The notes under the pieces: generated by a model
Told to the model about the DNA's origin: nothing
Seen by the model: the letters and a program-made list of their open reading frames with translations, nothing else
The model's database searches: none
Shown here: piece after piece, positions 4,247 through 11,101 of the stretch
How positions within the stretch are numbered: the first letter of the stretch is position 1
How the letters are laid out: every line of letters starts with the position of its first letter
NCBI GenBank assembly: GCA_013360825.1
Contig: JABWAY010000105.1
Span: forward strand, 1-12,435
DNA from: Candidatus Brocadiia bacterium
GTDB taxonomy: Bacteria; Planctomycetota; MHYJ01; WSZJ01
Length of the DNA stretch: 12,435 nt
Direction of reading: 5' to 3'
Made by a program: the position numbers and the translations under genes

Positions 4247-5863
4247 ATGTCTAAACAGCTCAAGTTCGACGCCGATGCCCGGGAATCGCTCCGCCGCGGT
4301 GTCGAAAAGATGGCCCGCGCCCTCAAGACCACCCTCGGCCCCCGCGGGAATCCGGTGATCCTCGACCGGGGCTGGGGAGCGCCGAACGTGCTGGACGACG
4401 GAGCGGCGGTGGCGGACGAAATCGAGCTGTCCGACCCGTACGAGAACGTCGGCGCCCAGATGATCAAGCAGGCCGCCAGCAAGACCGGGGACGATGCCGG
4501 CGACGGAACGACGACGGCCGCGACACTCGCCGAGGCGATCTATGCGGAAGGCGTCAAGCGGGTGACCGCGGGAGCCGACCCGATGGCGCTTCAGCGCGGC
4601 ATCCAGGAAGCCGCCGAATTCGTGGCGGCCGGGCTGACGAAGCTCGCCCGGAAGGTCGAGGGGCGTCGGGACTGGGAGAGGGTGGCGGCGGTCGCCTCGA
4701 AGGATCCCGCGCTCGGGAAGTTCGTCGCGGAGGCGCTGGAGAAGGTCGGCGCCGAGAAAGGCGTGATCACGGTCGAGGAAGGGAAGTCGACCGAGACCGA
4801 GGTCAAGGTCGTCCAGGGGATGCACTTCGACCGCGGCTACCTCTCGACCTCGTTCATCACGAACGAGAAGGAGGGGCTGGCCGAGCTCGAGAATCCGCTC
4901 ATCCTGATCCACGAGGAGAAGATCAGCACGCTCGCCAAGCTGATCCCGCTTCTTGAAAAGGCCGCGGCCGCAAAGAGGCCGCTGCTGATCATCGCGGAGG
5001 ACATCGAGAGCGAGGTGCTGGCGACGCTGGTGGTGAACAAGGTCCGCGGGGTGCTGAACGTCTGCGCGGTGAAGGCTCCGGGCTACGGGGACCGGCGGAA
5101 GTCGATGCTGGAGGACATTGCGGTCCTGACGGGGGCGCGGGCGATCATGAAGGATCTGGGGATCGACCTGGAGCAGGTCGAGCTCGAGTCGCTGGGCGGC
5201 GCGAAGAAGGTGAAGATCACGAGCGAGGACACGACGATCCTGGAGGGGAGAGGAAAGCCGGCGCAGATCGAGGGGCGCGTGGCGTCGATCAACGCCGAGA
5301 TCGAGGAGACGGACTCGGACTACGACCGGGAGAAGCTGGAGGAGCGGCGCGCGCGCCTGATCGGCGGCGTCGCGGAGATCCGGGTCGGGGCGTCGACGGA
5401 GACGGAGATGAAGGAGCGCAAGAGCCGGGCGGAGGACGCGCTGTCGGCGACGAAGGCGGCGATCGCGGAGGGGATCGTGGCGGGCGGGGGGACGGCTCTC
5501 CTGCGCGCCGCGGCGTCGCTGGGCGCGCTCAAGCTGGACGGCGAGGCCCAGGAGGGGGTGGACGTCGTGCGAGCGGCGCTCGACCGCCCGTTCCGCCAGA
5601 TCTGCCTGAATGCCGGCGTGGACGGATCCGGCGTGATCCGCAGGATCCTGGCCGAGAAGTCTCCGGCGATGGGATACGACGTCGACCGCGGCGATGTCTG
5701 CGACCTGGTCGAGCGCGGCATCATCGACCCCGTCCGGGTCGTGCGCACGGCGCTTCAGAACGCGGCCAGCGTCGCCGGAATGCTGCTGACGACGGTCTGC
5801 GTGATCGTGGAGGACCCTGACGTGAAGAAGGAACCTGCCGGGCATCACGGCCACCACCACTAA
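4247..5863 (+). CDS. groEL: Chaperonin GroEL, divergent paralogue with His-rich tail (GroEL-1)
   Basis: 538 residues, full length. It folds proteins in a double heptameric ring with GroES, using ATP, in the cytoplasm. Seen: TLGPRGNPVILD (29-40), the ATP-site GDGTTT (85-90; D86), VAGGG (411-415), the catalytic-type Asp in AEDALSATKAA (D397) and IIDP (D494). Apical hydrophobic positions I233, L236, L258, V262 and V263 are kept. Odd: D50 stands where E. coli has Lys51 (LDDG instead of TKDG). The substrate-site segment is GYLSTSF (198-203 region) instead of GYLSPYF, losing a Tyr. The ring-contact segment is VDGSGV instead of EEPSVV. The usual GGM tail is replaced by GHHGHHH. It is the first gene of the operon, 48 bases before groES. 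It is clearly an expressed-type gene, not a pseudogene, and probably specialised in substrate or partner. Confidence 0.96.
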   Translation: MSKQLKFDADARESLRRGVEKMARALKTTLGPRGNPVILDRGWGAPNVLDDGAAVADEIELSDPYENVGAQMIKQAASKTGDDAGDGTTTAATLAEAIYAEGVKRVTAGADPMALQRGIQEAAEFVAAGLTKLARKVEGRRDWERVAAVASKDPALGKFVAEALEKVGAEKGVITVEEGKSTETEVKVVQGMHFDRGYLSTSFITNEKEGLAELENPLILIHEEKISTLAKLIPLLEKAAAAKRPLLIIAEDIESEVLATLVVNKVRGVLNVCAVKAPGYGDRRKSMLEDIAVLTGARAIMKDLGIDLEQVELESLGGAKKVKITSEDTTILEGRGKPAQIEGRVASINAEIEETDSDYDREKLEERRARLIGGVAEIRVGASTETEMKERKSRAEDALSATKAAIAEGIVAGGGTALLRAAASLGALKLDGEAQEGVDVVRAALDRPFRQICLNAGVDGSGVIRRILAEKSPAMGYDVDRGDVCDLVERGIIDPVRVVRTALQNAASVAGMLLTTVCVIVEDPDVKKEPAGHHGHHH

Positions 5864-5870
5864 ACCCGAA

Positions 5871-5889
5871 GCGGCGGGGCCACCGCCGC
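5871..5889 (+). other. GC-rich hairpin between groEL-1 and groES
   Basis: GCGGCGG (5871-5877) and CCGCCGC (5883-5889) form a perfect 7-bp stem with a 5-base loop, beginning seven bases after the groEL-1 stop. No T-run follows. It may protect or separate the cistrons, or set their ratio. Confidence 0.5.
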
Positions 5890-5911
5890 GGACACAAGGA
5901 GAGGAATTCCC

Positions 5912-6202
5912 ATGACCATCAAGCCGCTGGACAACCGCGTGGTGATCCGCCCGATCGAGGCGGAGTCGAAGACCAAGGGCGGGATCGTGCTGCCGGACAC
6001 GGCGAAGGAGAAGTCGCAGAAGGGCGAGATCGTCGCCGCGGGCCCCGGGCGCCTGCTGGAGAGCGGGGAGCGGGCGAAGATGTCGATCCAGAAGGGGGAC
6101 AAGGTCCTGTTCGGCAAGTACGCGGGGACCGAGGTGAAGATCGACGGGCAGGAGTACGTGATCATGAAGGAGGACGAGGTCCTCGGAAAGATCGAGCTGT
6201 AG
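5912..6202 (+). CDS. groES: Co-chaperonin GroES
   Basis: 96 residues, the usual length. It caps the GroEL ring as a heptamer. Seen: the N-terminal strand IKPLDNRVVIRPIEAES, the mobile loop at about 19-36 (KTKGGIVLPDTAKEKSQ) with the GroEL-contacting IVL tripeptide (25-27), the KG(E)IVAAGPGR turn (37-47), and the closing YVIMKEDEVLGKIE. A strong AAGGAGAGG precedes the ATG. It is the only GroES in the window and lies between the two GroEL genes, so both rings presumably use it. Nothing unusual is seen in the sequence. Confidence 0.98.
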   Translation: MTIKPLDNRVVIRPIEAESKTKGGIVLPDTAKEKSQKGEIVAAGPGRLLESGERAKMSIQKGDKVLFGKYAGTEVKIDGQEYVIMKEDEVLGKIEL

Positions 6203-6204
6203 AA

Positions 6205-6221
6205 CCCCGCGTCCGGCGGGG
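6205..6221 (+). other. GC-rich hairpin between groES and groEL-2
   Basis: CCCCGC (6205-6210) and GCGGGG (6216-6221) form a perfect 6-bp stem with a 5-base loop, starting two bases after the groES stop. No T-run. The 92-base spacer also lets CTCCG (6260-6264) pair with CGGAG (6284-6288), the likely ribosome-binding site of groEL-2. Confidence 0.5.
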
Positions 6222-6294
6222 CACGGCAGGTTCCTGAACGGCACATGCGCGCGCCACCCCTCCGGGGGCGGCCGCGGGGATATCGGAGACGACC

Positions 6295-7911
6295 ATGGCG
6301 AAGCAGCTGTTGTTCGATGCGGATGCCCGCAGCCGGATGCTGGACGGCGTGCGGAAACTTGCCGACGCGGTCCGGGTGACGCTCGGGCCCTCGGGCAAGA
6401 ACGTGATCCTGGACAAGCGCGGGGGACTGCCGCACGCGACGAAGGACGGGGTGACGGTCTCGAAGGAGGTGGAGCTGGAGGATCCTTTCGAGAACATGGG
6501 CGCCAAGCTGCTGAACGAGGTGTGCTCCAAGACGGTGGACAAGGCCGGCGACGGCACGACCACGGCGGCGATCCTCGGGTATGCGATCCTCAAAGAGGGG
6601 ATGAAGTACGTCGGCTCCGGCGTGAACCCGATGGCGCTTCGGCACGGCATTGAGAAGGCGCGCGACGCCGCGGTGGCGTCGATCCGGGCGCAGGCGAAGC
6701 CCGCGAAGGGGCGCGCCGACTGGCACGCGGTGGCGAACATCGCATCGCACCACGACTCGGACCTGGCGGACAAGGTCGCGGACGCGATGGAGAAGGTGGG
6801 GGACGAGGGGGTGATCACGGTCGAGGAGGGGAAGACCACCGAGACCGTGCTGGAGTTCGCGGACGGCCTGCAGTTCGACAAGGGGTACGCGAGCCCGTAT
6901 TTCGTGACGCGCTCGGAGTCGCTCACGGCGGAACTCGAGTCCGCGTACGTGCTGTGCTACGAAAAGAAAATCTCGTCGATCGCGGAGATCGTCCCGCTTC
7001 TCGAGCTGATCGCGCGCGAGGGCAAGGCGCTGCTGATCATCTGCGAGGAGGTGGAGGGTGAGGCCCTGGCGGCGCTGGTGATCAACCGGCTGCGGGGGAT
7101 CCTGAAGGTCTGCGCGGTGAAGGCGCCGGCGTTCGGCGACCGGCGGAAGGCGATGATGCAGGACATCGCGACGCTGACGGGGGCGACGTTCATCTCGGAT
7201 GATTCGGGCCGGAAGCTGGAGAAGCTGGAGCTGGCGGATCTCGGGACGGCGAAGAAGGTGCACATCGAGAAGGAGAAGACGACGCTTTCGGGCGGAGGGG
7301 GGACGAAGGCGGCGATCGAGGCGCGTGTCGAGCAGATCCGGGCGCAGATCGCCCAGACGTCGAGCGACTACGACCGGGAGAAGCTGGAGGAGCGGCTGGC
7401 GAAGCTGACGGGCGGCGTGGCGATCCTGAAGGTCGGCGCGCAGACCGAATCGGAGGCGAAGGAGAAGAAGGACCGCGCCGACGATGCGGTGCACGCGGCG
7501 CAGGACGCGCGGGAGGAGGGGATCGTCGCGGGGGGCGGTGTGACCCTGATCCGGGCGATCGACGCGGTGAACGCGCTCAAGCTGAGCGGGGACGAGGCGT
7601 GGGGCGTCAAGGTGCTCGCCCGTGCGCTCGAGGCCCCGCTGCGGCAGCTCGCGGAGAACGCGGGGTGCGATCCCTCGCTGGCGCTGGACCTGGTCCGCGA
7701 GGCGAAAGGCACGGTCGGGATCAACTTCTCGGACGTGTCGAAGGGGCTGGAGACGACCGACCTGCTGAAGGCGGGGGTCGTGGACGCGGCCCTGGTGACC
7801 CGGACGGCGCTGGAGAATGCCGTGAGCGTCGCGTCGGTCGTCCTGACCAGCCGGACGCTGGTGACGGAGCTCAAGGACAAGAAGTCCCGGATCCAGGGAG
7901 CGGTCCGGTAG
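6295..7911 (+). CDS. groEL: Chaperonin GroEL, canonical paralogue (GroEL-2)
   Basis: 538 residues, by chance or descent the same length as GroEL-1. Seen: TLGPSGKNVILD (29-40), TKDGVTVSKEVELED with the ATP-site Lys50 and D51, AGDGTTT (84-90), GYASPYF (197-203), apical V233, L236, L258, V262 and I263, the Asp in ADDAVHAAQDA (D397), VAGGG (411-415) and VVDAALVTRTALENA (D497). This is the more classical of the two chaperonins. The C-terminus ends KDKKSRIQGAVR, basic and without the flexible GGM repeat. The Shine-Dalgarno is a modest GGAG nine bases before the ATG. It lies third in the chaperone operon, followed by a strong hairpin and dnaJ. It probably carries the general folding load. Confidence 0.97.
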   Translation: MAKQLLFDADARSRMLDGVRKLADAVRVTLGPSGKNVILDKRGGLPHATKDGVTVSKEVELEDPFENMGAKLLNEVCSKTVDKAGDGTTTAAILGYAILKEGMKYVGSGVNPMALRHGIEKARDAAVASIRAQAKPAKGRADWHAVANIASHHDSDLADKVADAMEKVGDEGVITVEEGKTTETVLEFADGLQFDKGYASPYFVTRSESLTAELESAYVLCYEKKISSIAEIVPLLELIAREGKALLIICEEVEGEALAALVINRLRGILKVCAVKAPAFGDRRKAMMQDIATLTGATFISDDSGRKLEKLELADLGTAKKVHIEKEKTTLSGGGGTKAAIEARVEQIRAQIAQTSSDYDREKLEERLAKLTGGVAILKVGAQTESEAKEKKDRADDAVHAAQDAREEGIVAGGGVTLIRAIDAVNALKLSGDEAWGVKVLARALEAPLRQLAENAGCDPSLALDLVREAKGTVGINFSDVSKGLETTDLLKAGVVDAALVTRTALENAVSVASVVLTSRTLVTELKDKKSRIQGAVR

Positions 7912-7925
7912 CCTGCGCGCCGCGG

Positions 7926-7952
7926 CGTCCGGCACGATGCGAGTGCCGGACG
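7926..7952 (+). other. Strong 10-bp hairpin between groEL-2 and dnaJ
   Basis: CGTCCGGCAC (7926-7935) and GTGCCGGACG (7943-7952) are perfect inverted arms around the 7-base loop GATGCGA. It starts 14 bases after the groEL-2 stop. There is no T-run, so it is either a weak or Rho-aided terminator lowering dnaJ-grpE expression, or a 3' stabiliser of the groE message. Confidence 0.6.
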
Positions 7953-7988
7953 TGAGCGGAACCGGGCGCACCTGCGACCCCGACCCCC

Positions 7989-9095
7989 ATGGCCTCAGGC
8001 AAACGCGACTACTATGAAGTCCTGGGCGTCGCAAAGAACGCGTCCCCGGACGAGATCAAGAAGGCGTTCCGGCAGGCGGCGCTGAAGTTCCACCCGGACC
8101 GCAATCCGGGAAACGCGGAGGCCGAGGAGAAATTCAAGGAGGCGTCGGAGGCCTTCGACGTCCTGCAGGATCCGGAGAAGCGTGCGAAGTACGACCGGTT
8201 CGGGCACGAGGGGCTGTCCGGCGGGTTCGCGCCCCGGGGATTCGGCTCGTCGGAGGACATCTTCGAGGCCTTCGGGGACATCTTCGGGGACCTGTTCGGA
8301 TTTTCGAGGTCGCGGACCCGCAAGGGGCCGAGCCTCAGGGCGGAGGTGGAGCTGGAGTTCGTGGAGGCCGCGCGGGGGGTCGATAAGACGCTGGTGCTGA
8401 AGCGCCACGAGATCTGCACGGGGTGCCGGGGCAGCGGCTGCCGCGAGGGGACGAGTCCCTCGACGTGCGGAACGTGCGGGGGGCGGGGGCAGGTCCTCCA
8501 GGGGGGCGGTTTTTTCACGATCGCGACGGCGTGCCCGAAATGCGGCGGAGCGGGGAAGGTCGTGACCGACCCCTGCAGGGGCTGCTCGGGAAACGGGGTG
8601 ACGCGGGAGAAGGCCGAGGTGACGGTCCGGATCCCGGCAGGGATCGAGAGCGAGACCCGGATCCGCGTGCAGGGGCAGGGAGAGCCCGGGCCGGCCGGAA
8701 CGGAAAGGGGAGACCTGTTCGTGGACATCCTGGTCCGCCCGCACCCGGTCTTCGAGCGGGACGGCGCGGACCTGCTGTGCGATCTGCCGGTGTCGTTCGC
8801 GCAGTGCGCGCTGGGAGGGGAGGTGGAGGTCCAGACGCTGGGAGAGAAGGTGACGCTCAAGATCCCGCGCGGCACTCAGGGCGGGCAGCATTTCAGGCTC
8901 CGCGGTCAGGGCCTGCCCCGGCTCGATTCGACGCGGAAGGGGGACCTGATCGTGACGGCGGTGATCGAGGTGCCGACGAAACTGACGAAGGCGCAGGAGG
9001 AACTGCTGCGCGGGTTCGCCAAAACCGAAAACATCGAGGTCAAGCCCCGCAAGCGCGGCTTCTTCGACAAGATCAAGGACATCTTCGAATCGTGA
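7989..9095 (+). CDS. dnaJ: Chaperone protein DnaJ (Hsp40, class I)
   Basis: 368 residues. It delivers substrates to DnaK and stimulates its ATPase. Domains in order: J domain at about 6-70 with HPD at 35-37; a short Gly/Phe region (about 72-106, GFAPRGFGSSEDIF...GDLFGF); the zinc-binding region with four CxxCxGxG-type repeats (C143/C146, C160/C163, C182/C185, C196/C199), all eight Cys present; two C-terminal beta domains (about 205-345); and the end KRGFFDKIKDIFES. The start is fixed by homology (KRDYYEVLGV right after the Met), but there is no Shine-Dalgarno: the bases before it are a C-rich run. It is preceded by the 10-bp hairpin and overlaps grpE by four bases. No dnaK is present in the window. 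Confidence 0.97.
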   Translation: MASGKRDYYEVLGVAKNASPDEIKKAFRQAALKFHPDRNPGNAEAEEKFKEASEAFDVLQDPEKRAKYDRFGHEGLSGGFAPRGFGSSEDIFEAFGDIFGDLFGFSRSRTRKGPSLRAEVELEFVEAARGVDKTLVLKRHEICTGCRGSGCREGTSPSTCGTCGGRGQVLQGGGFFTIATACPKCGGAGKVVTDPCRGCSGNGVTREKAEVTVRIPAGIESETRIRVQGQGEPGPAGTERGDLFVDILVRPHPVFERDGADLLCDLPVSFAQCALGGEVEVQTLGEKVTLKIPRGTQGGQHFRLRGQGLPRLDSTRKGDLIVTAVIEVPTKLTKAQEELLRGFAKTENIEVKPRKRGFFDKIKDIFES

Positions 9096-9589
9096 GCGAC
9101 CAGGACGACGCACCGCAGGAACCGGAACCGGCCGGCGACGTGTCGGAGACGGACGCCCTCCGCGCGAAGGTCGAGGAGTACCTGAACCTCGCCCAGCGCG
9201 TGCAGGCCGACTTCTCCAACTACCAGAAACGGGTCGCCCGCGACAGGGAGGAGCAGTCGCGCTTCCTCGTCGAGCGCCTGCTGCTCGACCTGCTCCCGGC
9301 GCTGGACTCGTTCGGGCTCGCCCTCAAAGCGCCCGGGACCGATGCGAAGGCGCTCGCCGAGGGGATGAAACTGGCCGAGCGGGAGATCTTCCGCAAGCTC
9401 GAGCTCCACGGGCTGAAGAGGATCTCCTCGGAGGGGGAGTTCCGGCCGGCGGTGCACGAAGCGATCCTCCAGGTCCCGACGGCGGACAGGCCGGAGGGGC
9501 AGGTCGTCGCGGAATTGCGCCCCGGGTACATGCTCTACGACCGCGTCCTGCGGCCGAGCCAGGTCTCCGTTTCCAGCCGGCCGGCCTGA
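9092..9589 (+). CDS. grpE: Nucleotide exchange factor GrpE
   Basis: 165 residues from the GTG at 9092, which overlaps the dnaJ stop as GTGA. GrpE is a dimeric factor that releases ADP from DnaK. Seen: an acidic disordered N-terminus (about 1-20), a long helix with heptad character (about 21-65, EYLNLAQRVQADFSNYQKRV), LLLDLLPALDSFGLAL (63-78), GEFRPAVHEAI (115-125) and the signature GYMLYDRVLRPSQVSVS (145-161). The GTG is favoured because it is the first in-frame start after dnaJ, the GTGA overlap suggests coupled translation, and AAGGA lies about 12 bases upstream. Upstream codons in this frame are only the shadow of dnaJ. It is the last gene of the chaperone operon; no clear terminator follows. 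Confidence 0.93.
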   Translation: MSDQDDAPQEPEPAGDVSETDALRAKVEEYLNLAQRVQADFSNYQKRVARDREEQSRFLVERLLLDLLPALDSFGLALKAPGTDAKALAEGMKLAEREIFRKLELHGLKRISSEGEFRPAVHEAILQVPTADRPEGQVVAELRPGYMLYDRVLRPSQVSVSSRPA

Positions 9590-9600
9590 GACGCCAGACT

Positions 9601-9628
9601 TTGCGCTTCCGGCCGCCGTGGCTACACT
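9601..9628 (+). promoter_or_regulatory. Sigma70-type promoter of the FmdB/membrane protein unit
   Basis: TTGCGC (9601-9606), a 16-base spacer, TACACT (9623-9628). It has the same spacing and the same GCTACACT end as the promoter at 269-296. The start point would be near 9635, leaving a leader of about 20 bases with GAGGAG before the ATG at 9656. Confidence 0.6.
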
Positions 9629-9655
9629 GCCGCGCCGTCCCCTGAGGAGTGAGGC

Positions 9656-9934
9656 ATGCCCACCTACGACTATGTCTGCGCCGCCTGCGGGCACACGTTT
9701 GAAGTCTTCGAGGCGATTTCGGCCGGGGGTGCGAAAGCCTGTCCGAAGTGTTGCAAGGGGCGTGCGAAGCGCGGGATCGGCGGCGGGGCGGGGTTGATTT
9801 TCAAGGGGACCGGTTTCTACATCACCGACTATGCGCGGAAGGGGAAGGCGTCCGCGGAGTGCGGTGCGGAGAAGCCGGCGAACGGGTGCGCCTGCGCCGC
9901 GGAAAAGGCGAAGTCATCGGAGTCGAAATCCTGA
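9656..9934 (+). CDS. FmdB-type zinc-ribbon protein
   Basis: 92 residues. Seen: MPTYDYVCAACGHTFEVFEA at the start, a zinc ribbon with C8-x2-C11 and C29-x2-C32, then the family signature IGGGAGLIFKGTGFYITDYA (41-60), then a Cys/Ala/Lys-rich, probably disordered tail with three more Cys (69, 78, 80). The family is named after FmdB, a putative regulator of formamidase genes. Most members have no proven role, and DNA or RNA binding is only suggested. The start has a good GAGGAG and its own promoter. The stop is two bases before the next ATG, so it is co-transcribed with the membrane protein. It follows grpE but is probably a separate unit. Confidence 0.88.
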   Translation: MPTYDYVCAACGHTFEVFEAISAGGAKACPKCCKGRAKRGIGGGAGLIFKGTGFYITDYARKGKASAECGAEKPANGCACAAEKAKSSESKS

Positions 9935-9936
9935 CC

Positions 9937-11070
9937 ATGGGCAAGTTTCGCGGCGACTTCCGGGATCTCTTTGCCGGGTTCGTGATTGCCATCGACGTGC
10001 GCAAGCTGATTCTCGCGCTGACGGGGGCGATCCTGATCGGGCTGTTCGCCGGGTTGCCGACCCCCTGGTGGGCGCTGCGGTACGACGCCGGTTTCTCGGC
10101 GGAGCTTGGCGAGCGGGGCCCGGCGGGGTATCTGGTGATGATTCCGGACGCGGTCTGCGTCCTCTGGCGGGAGGGGGGGTGGGTCTTCGCGGGCTGGTGC
10201 GCCTTCCTGCTGGCCGTCGTGACCACGGTGTGGTCGCTGTTCGGGACGGCGATTTCGCGCATCGCGGCGGTCGAGATCGCGCGGGAAGACCGGATCCGGA
10301 CGCAGGAGGCGCTGGGTTTCGCCCTGAGCCGCTGGGCGTCCAATCTCTCGAGCCCGATCGCGTGCATTCTCGGTTTCCTGTTTTTCACGTCGCTCGTGGC
10401 GCTGCTCGGGCTCCCCGGGAGAATTCCGGGGATCGGCGGCTGGGCGTCGATCCTGACGGCGCTGGTCTTCCCGTTCGGGCTGCTGGGCGGATTCATCGCG
10501 ACGCTGATCGCCCTCGGGGCGGTCTTCGGATATCCGCTCTTCTACCCGGCGGTCGCGGCGGAGGGGACGGACGCGTTCGACGCGATCTCGCGCGGTTTCA
10601 GCTATGTCTATTCGCGTCCGTGGCACGCGCTCTGGTACCTGTTCACCGCGGTGGTGCACGGCGTGATCTCGACGGCGTTCATCTGGGCGTTCGGCGCCGT
10701 CATGCTGGCGGTCACCTGCGCCGCGGTGCGCCTGGGGATGGGGGCGGGGAAATTCGACCTGATCCTGGAGTTCACGACCGGCCGGGCGACCTGGGACACC
10801 GTCGTGGCCGACGGGGGAACCGGGCTCGGGATCGCCGCGATCCTGATCACCACCTGGATCCTGCTCACGGCCGGGCTGACCCTGGTCTACGCTCTCTCGT
10901 ACATGCAGTCGCAGCTCACCATGATCTACTTCCTGCTCCGCCTCCGCGTCGACGAACTTCCCATGTCGTACGTGTGGGAAGAAAAGGAAGCGGCGCCGGC
11001 GGGCGACCCGCCGGGGGCGGAGGGTGAGGCCGCGGCGCCCGGCCCGGGTGGAAACGGCGACGGGGCCTGA
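9937..11070 (+). CDS. Polytopic membrane protein of unknown function
   Basis: 377 residues from the ATG at 9937, two bases after the FmdB-type gene. The frame is open further upstream, but only as a shadow of that gene. Seen: hydrophobic segments at about 23-41, 83-106, 139-158, 168-200, 230-262 and 296-325, so six or more helices; a charged loop REDRIRTQEALGFALSRW (116-133); the motif GTDAFDAISRGFSYVYSRPW (210-229), which I recall from conserved planctomycete membrane proteins; and a disordered Ala/Gly/Pro/Glu-rich tail from about 348. I do not recognise a transporter or enzyme signature. There is no strong Shine-Dalgarno, so translation is probably coupled to the gene before. It converges with the minus-strand gene 31 bases away, with no clear terminator between. 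Confidence 0.85.
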   Translation: MGKFRGDFRDLFAGFVIAIDVRKLILALTGAILIGLFAGLPTPWWALRYDAGFSAELGERGPAGYLVMIPDAVCVLWREGGWVFAGWCAFLLAVVTTVWSLFGTAISRIAAVEIAREDRIRTQEALGFALSRWASNLSSPIACILGFLFFTSLVALLGLPGRIPGIGGWASILTALVFPFGLLGGFIATLIALGAVFGYPLFYPAVAAEGTDAFDAISRGFSYVYSRPWHALWYLFTAVVHGVISTAFIWAFGAVMLAVTCAAVRLGMGAGKFDLILEFTTGRATWDTVVADGGTGLGIAAILITTWILLTAGLTLVYALSYMQSQLTMIYFLLRLRVDELPMSYVWEEKEAAPAGDPPGAEGEAAAPGPGGNGDGA

Positions 11071-11101
11071 TCGTCCCCCGCACGCCTGACCTCCGGCGCC
11101 G

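Noticed and set aside
5837..5863. His codons at the end of groEL-1 as an engineered purification tag
   Set aside because: The run is HHGHHH with mixed codons, in a natural operon context with native flanking sequence and no vector features.
4028..8034. Two very long minus-strand open frames (over 700 codons each) opposite the chaperone genes
   Set aside because: They are shadows of groEL-1, groES and groEL-2 in GC-rich DNA. Their translations are Arg/Leu/Asp-rich low-complexity sequence without domains, and the plus-strand genes are certain.
8423..9091. Upstream extension of the grpE frame through dnaJ
   Set aside because: It is the +1 shadow of dnaJ. GrpE homology and acidic N-terminus begin at the GTG at 9092.
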